Shown here: positions 58,922 to 64,000 of the stretch, piece by piece | How the letters are laid out: each line of letters begins with the position of its first letter | Numbering within the stretch: position 1 is the stretch's first letter | Origin: CAVPTL01 sp963727235 | GTDB lineage: Bacteria > Actinomycetota > Thermoleophilia > Gaiellales > JAICJC01 | DNA length: 64,000 bases | Direction of reading: 5' to 3' | Assembly (NCBI GenBank): GCA_963727235.1 | Contig: CAVSFZ010000018.1 | Location: 5,756-69,755, forward strand | Position numbers and translations under genes: made by a program | The notes under the pieces: generated by a model | What the model was told of the DNA's origin: nothing | The model's input: only the letters and a program-made list of their open reading frames with translations | The model's database searches: none

Positions 58922-59350
58922 ATGAGAGCCATTGGGCTGGTTATGGTGGTCGCGTTGACGTTGCTGTCGGCGACTGCGTGTGGCGGCAGCAGTCAGTCAG
59001 CTTCGGATAAGGCCAAGAGCCAGGCGTGCGATGCCATCTCAGATATGAAGACGCAGATCACGACGCTGAAGGGCCTCCCGTTGGCGACCTCGTCGGTCGA
59101 TACGGCCAAGACCGCGCTGCAGGCGATACAGACCGACCTCAAGACCATCTCCGACGCGGCTCCGACGGTGGGAGGCGACGTGAAGTCCCAGCTTCAGACC
59201 GCGAATGCCACCTTCAAGACCTCGGTCCAGCAGACCATGCAGAGCGTGACGTCTGCATCCTCGCTGACGGCCGCAGCGACGGCCATCTCCACCGCCGGGA
59301 CGACTCTGGAAACCAGCTACCAAGCCGCGTTTTCGAGTATCAAGTGCTAG
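58922..59350 (+). CDS. Small predicted lipoprotein
   Basis: 142 residues. N-terminal signal with lipobox LSATAC (Cys20) and GGSS after it, so it is probably lipid-anchored outside the membrane. The mature part is helical and Thr/Ser/Ala-rich (ITTLKGLPLATSSVDTAKTA). C-terminal Cys may be unpaired. No family recognised. Ribosome site GGAGGGAG before ATG. Confidence 0.75.
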   Translation: MRAIGLVMVVALTLLSATACGGSSQSASDKAKSQACDAISDMKTQITTLKGLPLATSSVDTAKTALQAIQTDLKTISDAAPTVGGDVKSQLQTANATFKTSVQQTMQSVTSASSLTAAATAISTAGTTLETSYQAAFSSIKC

Positions 59351-59370
59351 TCGGGTAGCCGACTCGACTC

Positions 59371-59909
59371 TTGGCCGGGGGACAGGCATCCGAGCCCCGC
59401 CGATCACTCGGCAAGGGGCGGATGGAGGCGTTCAGCGACGGCGTGTTTGCGATCGCGATCACGCTGCTGGTATTGGACCTCGCGATTCACCCGCCCGGTT
59501 CGCCGCTGCATCAGGTGCTGCACATCTGGTCTTCCTACGGCTCAACCTGCTGCTTCTGCTGTTCGTGACCTTCTTGCCGTTCCCCACCGGCCTGGTCGGT
59601 GAAGCCTTGCGCGAACCGACACACGAGCGGGTGTTCATAACGATGTACGGGCTGACGCTGTTGACGATCCGGCTGCTGGGATATGCCCTTGACGAGTACT
59701 CAAAGCGCGAAGGGCTGTACAGCCCCGGGAGCGACGAGGAGGATCTAGGCACGGACCGCCAGCTTCTGAGCGTGGTGGCCGCGTACGCGATCGCGATCCT
59801 CATCGGGCTGGCCTTCCCGGTTCCCGCCGTGTGGCTGTACCTGTGCATCGGGGTGGTTCTGATTGTCCCGTTTCGTGAGGTGTCACAGCTCTTGTCGCAG
59901 CGGAGATGA
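59371..59909 (+). pseudogene. TMEM175 (DUF1211) family K+ channel remnant, internally deleted
   Basis: The first part carries the family signature MEAFSDGVFAIAITLLVLDL and continues to VLHIW. At about 59527-59534 the reading jumps frame to VFLRLNLLLLLFVTFLPFPT, which in intact proteins lies about 40 residues later; the second transmembrane helix and following loop are missing. The C-terminal part (to 59909) is intact and has further membrane helices. As it stands no full-length product can be made. Bacterial TMEM175 proteins are tetrameric K+ channels. Confidence 0.8.
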
Positions 59910-59950
59910 ACCCCCGACGTCTCCCATCACCCCGATGCCTGCCTCAACGC

Positions 59951-61069
59951 TCAGCCCTTGGCTCGTGTTCGCTCCGGGTCATACACGGGGTGGCGAACGA
60001 GTGTCCCGGAGACGGGCTTGCCCTCCACCCGCGCCTCGACAGAGGTGCCCGGATCGGCCGAGTTCTTGTCGACTTTGGCGAGGCCGAGCGTTTTGCCTTG
60101 GAGGTACGGTGAGACGACCGCTTGGGTGACGAAGCCGACCACCGAGCCGTCGGCCGCCACGAGTTCGGCGCCGGTGGCGTCGGCTCCTCCCGCTTCAAGC
60201 ACGACCGACGTGAGCCGCAGGGCGCTCGCCTGCTCGGCATCCTTGAGGGCATCGCGTCCCTGAAATTCGGGCTTGTCGAGATCCACGGCCCAGCCCAAGC
60301 CGCACTCGTACGGCGACACCGTCGGGTCGTACTCGACGCCGCCGATGATGAACCCGCCCTCGATTCGGAAGAGGTCAAGGGCGTCCATCCCGATCACCTC
60401 CATGCCGTGTTTTGCCCCTTCCTGCAAGAGCGCGTCCCACAATGCGAGTGCCCTGTCACGATCTACCCAAAGCTCGTAGCCGAGCTCAGCGGTATAGCCA
60501 AGCCGGGTCATGAACACGGGGATGCCCGCGATTTTGACGTCCTCCCGGAACGTGTAGTAGGGAAAGGCTTGGGACGAAAGGTCGCTCGTGGTCATGTCCT
60601 GCAGGATGGCTCGGCTGCCCGGCCCCTGGAGGCAGAGATGGGGCAGCGCGTCGGTGCATTCACAGACCTCGATTCCCAACCCTTCCGCCGAAGCCGAGAA
60701 GATCTCGAAATCACGATCGTTGGCTCCACAGAACCGAACCCGGTCGCCGCCCGACGATCGTGGCATTACGGTGCAGTCATCGACCATCTTCCCAGCAGGG
60801 TCGCACAGCGGCCCGTAGGCGATCCGGCCCGGGCCAAGCGTGGAGACGTCGCGGCAGACGATCGAGTTGACGAGCTGCTGTGCCCCCTGACCCTCGAGAT
60901 CGACTTTCCGGAGCATGGAGAAATCCATCAGGCCCGCCGTTTCCCGCACCGCTCGGTACTCACGCTGAGTATCGCTGACGACAGCAGGGGCGAAGTAGCC
61001 GAACAGGTCCATCCACCGGTCGGTCATCGCTCCAATCGAGCCGTAAAACACGGTTTCTCTGCTCATCAT
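59951..61069 (-). CDS. GcvT-like aminomethyltransferase family protein
   Basis: 372 residues of the folate-dependent glycine-cleavage T-protein family (GcvT/DMSP demethylase/sarcosine oxidase). YRAVRETAGLMDFSMLRKVD, GRIAYGPLCDPAGKMVDD and GYTAELGYELWVD are the folate-binding motifs; the C-terminal beta barrel has GRDALKDAEQAS and VGFVTQAVVSPYLQGKTL. No gcvP/gcvH genes are near, so it is more likely a stand-alone demethylase or aminomethyltransferase than part of glycine cleavage. Ribosome site AGGAGGGGG before ATG. Confidence 0.88.
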   Translation of the reverse strand: MMSRETVFYGSIGAMTDRWMDLFGYFAPAVVSDTQREYRAVRETAGLMDFSMLRKVDLEGQGAQQLVNSIVCRDVSTLGPGRIAYGPLCDPAGKMVDDCTVMPRSSGGDRVRFCGANDRDFEIFSASAEGLGIEVCECTDALPHLCLQGPGSRAILQDMTTSDLSSQAFPYYTFREDVKIAGIPVFMTRLGYTAELGYELWVDRDRALALWDALLQEGAKHGMEVIGMDALDLFRIEGGFIIGGVEYDPTVSPYECGLGWAVDLDKPEFQGRDALKDAEQASALRLTSVVLEAGGADATGAELVAADGSVVGFVTQAVVSPYLQGKTLGLAKVDKNSADPGTSVEARVEGKPVSGTLVRHPVYDPERTRAKG

Positions 61070-61082
61070 TCCCCCTCCTATC

Positions 61083-61130
61083 TCACTGGGCTACGAGTCT
61101 GCCGTCGACGATGATCGACTGACCAGTAAT
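61083..61130 (-). pseudogene. Short-chain dehydrogenase C-terminal fragment
   Basis: 16 codons reading ITGQSIIVDGRLVAQ and a stop, the usual last residues of an SDR (the YITGQxIxVDGG motif). A stop codon precedes it in frame and no upstream SDR body exists, so it is a remnant. It is too short for certainty, but the motif match is good. Confidence 0.45.
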
Positions 61131-61253
61131 CTACGCTGATCGTCGCTCCGTGAGGCCCAATCGCTGGCTTCATCTGCAAACGCCCCGGCGTGATGTCCTT
61201 GAAGATCCATCCCGGCGGCGACGCCGGTGATGTCGGGAACACCTCGCCTCATG

Positions 61254-61281
61254 GGAAAGCCCCGCATTTGCAGGGCTTTCC
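61254..61281 (-). terminator. Terminator downstream of rnpB
   Basis: GGAAAGCCC and GGGCTTTCC arms with an inner GC/GC pairing around ATTT (one C/A mismatch), immediately after the rnpB 3' end on the minus strand. No clear T-run. Confidence 0.65.
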
Positions 61282-61628
61282 GTTAGCCGATCTGTAAGCG
61301 GGATTCTGTCGGGGACAGTCATCCATCTGGGCCGACCGTTGCCGGCCGGCTCGTGCCGCCTACCTGGAGCTCGGCGGGCCGCGTCATCGCTCCGGTTCGA
61401 CGTTGCACCGGGTGGGGCTTGCCCAGCCACCCACGTCTCCGCGGGTGCTGGTGGTCTCTTACACCACCGTTTCAACCTTGCCGCCGGCGACGAGTCGCCG
61501 GGTTGGCGGTCTGCTTTCTGTTGCGCTTTCCATCAGGTTTCCCCGTCCGGGAGTTACCCGGCACCCTGCCCTTCGGTGTCCCGACTTTCCTCGACGGCTT
61601 GCGCCGCCGCGACTGTCCGACCGGCAAG
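61280..61628 (-). ncRNA. rnpB: RNase P RNA (bacterial type A)
   Basis: Catalytic RNA of ribonuclease P, which matures tRNA 5' ends. On the minus strand the conserved regions appear in order: GAGGAAAGTCGGGACACC (CR-I), GAAGGGCAGGGTGCC, GGAAAGCGCAACAGAAAGCA then GACCGCC (CR-II/III), GGTGTAAGAGACCACCAGC and finally GACAGAATCCCGCTTACAG (CR-V). The 5' and 3' ends can form helix P1 (TTGCCGGTC with GATCGGCTAA, one bulge). Length is about 350 nt, normal for type A. A TAGACT box (complement of 61634-61639) lies directly upstream. Exact ends are approximate. Confidence 0.95.
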
Positions 61629-61636
61629 GGCGGAGT

Positions 61637-61993
61637 CTATCGGTGTTGGGTGACCATAACGACCGAACCGATGGTCGTGAACGTCGTTCCGCGAACGTTG
61701 AACTGCAGGTCAAGCTCCCACGGACCGGGCACGATCGGGGTCGGCACAGCCTTCGCCGTGAACTCCCTCACCCCGCTGCGGCGAGTCGGATACGTACCCT
61801 CGTCGGTCACGATCTTGACGCGGGAGGCATCCTTGGGCAGCGCGGCCACCATCACCTTGATCGTCGACGACGCCGGGGGTTTCGACGGGGTCGTGAAGAC
61901 GGCCGGTGGCAGGCCGGAGTACGGCTTGGGGGTGCCGCTGTTGACCAGCCCGGCAAGCAACACCAGTAGTACCGTGAAGAGCGCGCTGATCAC
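61637..61993 (-). CDS. Hypothetical secreted or membrane-anchored protein
   Basis: 118 residues from GTG 61993, overlapping the upstream binding-protein gene by four bases. N-terminal hydrophobic segment ALFTVLLVLLAGLV suggests export; the rest is predicted beta-rich (ASRVKIVTDEGTYPTRRSGV, GPWELDLQFNVRGTTFTTIG), like a small immunoglobulin-fold domain such as CopC/YtkA-type. The rnpB -10 box lies at its 3' end. Confidence 0.7.
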   Translation of the reverse strand: MISALFTVLLVLLAGLVNSGTPKPYSGLPPAVFTTPSKPPASSTIKVMVAALPKDASRVKIVTDEGTYPTRRSGVREFTAKAVPTPIVPGPWELDLQFNVRGTTFTTIGSVVMVTQHR

Positions 61994-63072
61994 GGTTTGA
62001 CCTCGTCCCAGACGTCGGCGCGGGCCTCCGCCTGCGCCGGAGTCACGGTCGAGAACTGCAGCTGATCCTTGACCGAGGCGGGCGGGTAGATCGCTGGATT
62101 GATAAGGATCTTGGAGGGCAGCAGGTAATTCGCCTCAGACACGGGAGATGCCCCGCCGGAGACGATCACGTCGTCGCGCACGGTCGTGGGGGAGAGCGTC
62201 TCGTTCAGCCACGCATGCGCGGTCACGGGATCAGGAGCCAGCACGGGTATGCAGTAGCTGCGCATGATGATCACAGCCCCTTCTTTCGGCACAACGAACC
62301 GATTTCCTAATGGTGGTCGTCGAAATCCGACTCCTGAGGCCATCGCCGCGTACAGGCTGCCGAGGTGATCGCGGTCGATCGTGCCCTCGACCCGAAGCGA
62401 CTTGCGAAGACCGAGCAGGAAGGCACGAACCTCCGCCAGCTCGGCGGGTGTTGCGGAGCTCCAGTCGTGACCAAGAGCGAGCATCGCCGCCCCGATCACG
62501 TTCTCGGAATCGTCGGGAACGGCGACCTTCTTGGTGTAGGTGCGCGCCAGCTCGAAGAACGCGGCCCACGAGTCGCTGGGGGTGATCTCGTCGACCGCCG
62601 TGGCGTACCCGACGGTGGTGTAATCCTTGGCGATCGAATGGGCGCTGCCCGAGTCGTACGGCGGATCGGCGAAGGGGGATGAGATCAGGCGGAGGTTGGG
62701 GACAAGCGACTGGTCAATTGGCTCCACCAGACGCTCACCGATCAGATAGGTGAGCGAGTTTTGGTCGACCAGCGCAATGTCGACGGTGCCCGGCCCGCCG
62801 GCCGAGAGAGTCAGAAGAAGCTGCTGTTGGGTGGTCTGGCGAGTCACCCTGACGGTCACCTTGTCGGCTTTGGCGAAGTCAGCGATCGTGTCAGGCGCGA
62901 CAGTACGAGCGGGGAGCGAGAGTCGGAGTGCCGGGTCGAGCACCTGGGCTCGTTGTGGCACCTGCTCGGCGGGGATGATCTGAGCCCGGGAGTCGCTGCC
63001 GGGCTTCACGGAGCAGCCTGCGGCGACCGTTGTCGCCGCAGCCGCCAGGAATTCACGCCGCGAAAGCCTCAT
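61990..63072 (-). CDS. Tat-exported extracellular solute-binding lipoprotein (PotD-like)
   Basis: 360 residues. Signal SRREFLAAAATTVAAGC combines a twin-arginine motif with a lipobox Cys20, so it is a Tat lipoprotein. The mature part fits spermidine/putrescine-type binding proteins (KVTVRVTRQTTQQQLLLTLS, IALVDQNSLTYLIGERLVEP, YTTVGYATAV, PDDSENVIGAAMLALGHDWS). No ABC permease or ATPase genes are in the window, so it is an orphan. GAGAAT six bases before ATG is a weak -10. Confidence 0.82.
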   Translation of the reverse strand: MRLSRREFLAAAATTVAAGCSVKPGSDSRAQIIPAEQVPQRAQVLDPALRLSLPARTVAPDTIADFAKADKVTVRVTRQTTQQQLLLTLSAGGPGTVDIALVDQNSLTYLIGERLVEPIDQSLVPNLRLISSPFADPPYDSGSAHSIAKDYTTVGYATAVDEITPSDSWAAFFELARTYTKKVAVPDDSENVIGAAMLALGHDWSSATPAELAEVRAFLLGLRKSLRVEGTIDRDHLGSLYAAMASGVGFRRPPLGNRFVVPKEGAVIIMRSYCIPVLAPDPVTAHAWLNETLSPTTVRDDVIVSGGASPVSEANYLLPSKILINPAIYPPASVKDQLQFSTVTPAQAEARADVWDEVKP

Positions 63073-63136
63073 GGAGCCATTCTCGCAGGCCTACATACAC
63101 GCTCGATTGGTGGCGGCTCCGTGCCGCGAACCGTCC

Positions 63137-63373
63137 CTATGAGACGAGTCGCAGCTCCACGGCCGACTCGTCCGCTTCTGACAGCGAGGATCCACACGAG
63201 TCGCACGCCAGTTCCAGCACACCCGACTCGATCTCGTCCACTCGCATCGACTCAGCACACACAAGGCATGTCGGCCATGTGCCCGGACCGCGGGTACGCG
63301 CTGCCGAGAGGGCTGCGGACACCACGTCCTCCAGCCGATCCCCGGTCGAAAGTGGAGAGACCGTTGCGGTCAT
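63137..63373 (-). CDS. Small zinc-ribbon-like hypothetical protein
   Basis: 78 residues, overlapping the lexA stop by ATGA, so it is co-translated with lexA. Two CxxC pairs (CLVC, about 36-39, and CDSC, about 57-60) predict a zinc ribbon; the rest is acidic. Function unknown, but the tight coupling with lexA suggests regulation by the same damage response. Confidence 0.78.
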   Translation of the reverse strand: MTATVSPLSTGDRLEDVVSAALSAARTRGPGTWPTCLVCAESMRVDEIESGVLELACDSCGSSLSEADESAVELRLVS

Positions 63374-64000
63374 AACCGCCTCATCACCGCTTTTACCGAC
63401 CCCAGGATGGAAACCTCATCGGGGTAGGTCGCTTGCATCTCGTCGTTCTCAGGCTGTAGTCGGATGCGGCCGCTCTCACGGAAGAACCGCTTGACGGTCG
63501 CACCCTCATCGTCGACCAGTGCGACGACGATCTCGCCGTCACGCGCGTCCTGCTGCTTTCGCACCACGACAAAGTCTCCGGGGAAGATCCCCGCGTTGAT
63601 CATGCTCTCACCGCGCACTGTGAGGATGAAGTCAGCGTCGCCGGCCAGCTGGTCGGGAATCGACACGTAGTCCTCGATCCGGTCTTCGGCGACCACCGGT
63701 GAACCGGCGGCGACCTCACCGACCAGGGGCAACACCGTGACGCGATCGTCGCGGGCGACGGCGGGCGCAGGCGTACGTCCTCTCCCCTTCCCTCCCTCGA
63801 TGACCTCGAGCGCGCGCGGCTTGGTGGCGTCGCGCCGGATCAGGCCGGCAGCTTCGAGCTTCGCGAGATGCGCATGCACCGTCGACGGCGACGTCAAGCC
63901 CACCGCCTGGCCGATCTCGCGAACGGTGGGCGGATACCCCTGAGCGTCAACATGGGTGTTTACGAACTCGAGTATCTCGCGCTGTCTGTCGGTCAAATCC
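63370..64000 (-). CDS. lexA: SOS repressor LexA (5' end at window edge)
   Basis: At least 208 residues; the frame stays open to the window edge, and LTDRQREIL is normally preceded by a few residues, so the true start is probably outside. Winged HTH (YPPTVREIGQAVGLTSPSTV), self-cleavage site Ala-Gly in VGEVAAGSP, catalytic Ser in VRGESMINAG and Lys in GATVKRFF. It represses DNA-repair genes and cleaves itself with RecA. Confidence 0.95.
   Translation of the reverse strand, partial: DLTDRQREILEFVNTHVDAQGYPPTVREIGQAVGLTSPSTVHAHLAKLEAAGLIRRDATKPRALEVIEGGKGRGRTPAPAVARDDRVTVLPLVGEVAAGSPVVAEDRIEDYVSIPDQLAGDADFILTVRGESMINAGIFPGDFVVVRKQQDARDGEIVVALVDDEGATVKRFFRESGRIRLQPENDEMQATYPDEVSILGSVKAVMRRL

Noticed and set aside
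61353..62000. Overlapping open frames on both strands at 61.2-61.7 kb
   Set aside because: They cover rnpB, whose conserved regions explain the sequence better than any protein.
1..64000. tRNA genes, CRISPR arrays, prophage or integrative element
   Set aside because: No cloverleaf with T-loop and acceptor stem, no regularly spaced direct repeats and no integrase or phage structural genes were found by eye; apart from the REP-RAYT unit the region is ordinary chromosome.

Overview
The window is one contiguous piece of a high-GC, gene-dense actinobacterial chromosome. Many genes lack a Shine-Dalgarno sequence and instead carry a TANNNT box 6-8 bases before the start codon, which suggests leaderless transcripts. 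That promoter style, together with a MarP-like CvpA/trypsin protease, PAC2, thioredoxin-TPR, a MenG-like methyltransferase and a three-gene pnt operon, points to a deep-branching actinomycete, most likely Thermoleophilia (inference; no marker-gene search was possible). No tRNA, 16S/23S rRNA, CRISPR array or prophage was seen. The one classical RNA gene is rnpB (61.3-61.6 kb, minus strand).

Layout. 0-6.5 kb: leuC end, leuD, a REP-RAYT unit, an enolase-superfamily enzyme, a PhyH dioxygenase and pntA1-A2-B. 6.5-11.8 kb: ArsR/YCII pair, a membrane protein, an M20 peptidase and a SNF2 helicase. 11.8-18.7 kb: three-subunit molybdenum hydroxylase, ilvD, Fe-ADH and a thioesterase. 18.7-24.9 kb: thioredoxin-PAC2, MarP-like protease, VWA plus MoxR, TadG-like VWA protein. 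24.9-33.8 kb: HemK-like methyltransferase, amt with an attenuator leader, SDR, HNH, aminotransferase IV, SnoaL, methyltransferase, quinone oxidoreductase and aldehyde dehydrogenase. 33.8-43.3 kb: MetE-like, ATP-grasp, HIBADH-like, pruA with two PilZ genes, CBS-FabG-MaoC, Met8-like, infA-csp. 43.3-52 kb: large SF2 helicase, IMPase, phosphatase, O-antigen ligase-like, a structured-RNA candidate and an acyl-CoA dehydrogenase. 52-60 kb: a stretch where five of roughly a dozen genes are frameshifted or internally deleted. 60-64 kb: GcvT-like, rnpB, orphan binding lipoprotein, lexA.

The most distinctive feature is a family of ten near-perfect palindromes (31-43 nt; arms GTGAATAA + 1-2 variable bases + GGTGCC, single central A/T) spread through the window, with one RAYT (Y1/HUH) transposase flanked by two inverted copies. 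Arm changes are mostly compensated on the other arm. Five palindromes sit on the 3' ends of genes and supply in-frame stop codons to seven of them.

Other regulatory signals: (1) an attenuator upstream of amt with two hexaloop hairpins, the second mutually exclusive with a U-tract terminator, resembling ANTAR-controlled leaders; (2) three divergent gene pairs apparently driven by one shared -10 of the form TANNNTA; (3) a structured RNA with terminator near 50.1 kb. Coordinates were read by hand. Starts marked leaderless rest on TANNNT spacing, and family assignments rest on motif recognition, not on database searches.
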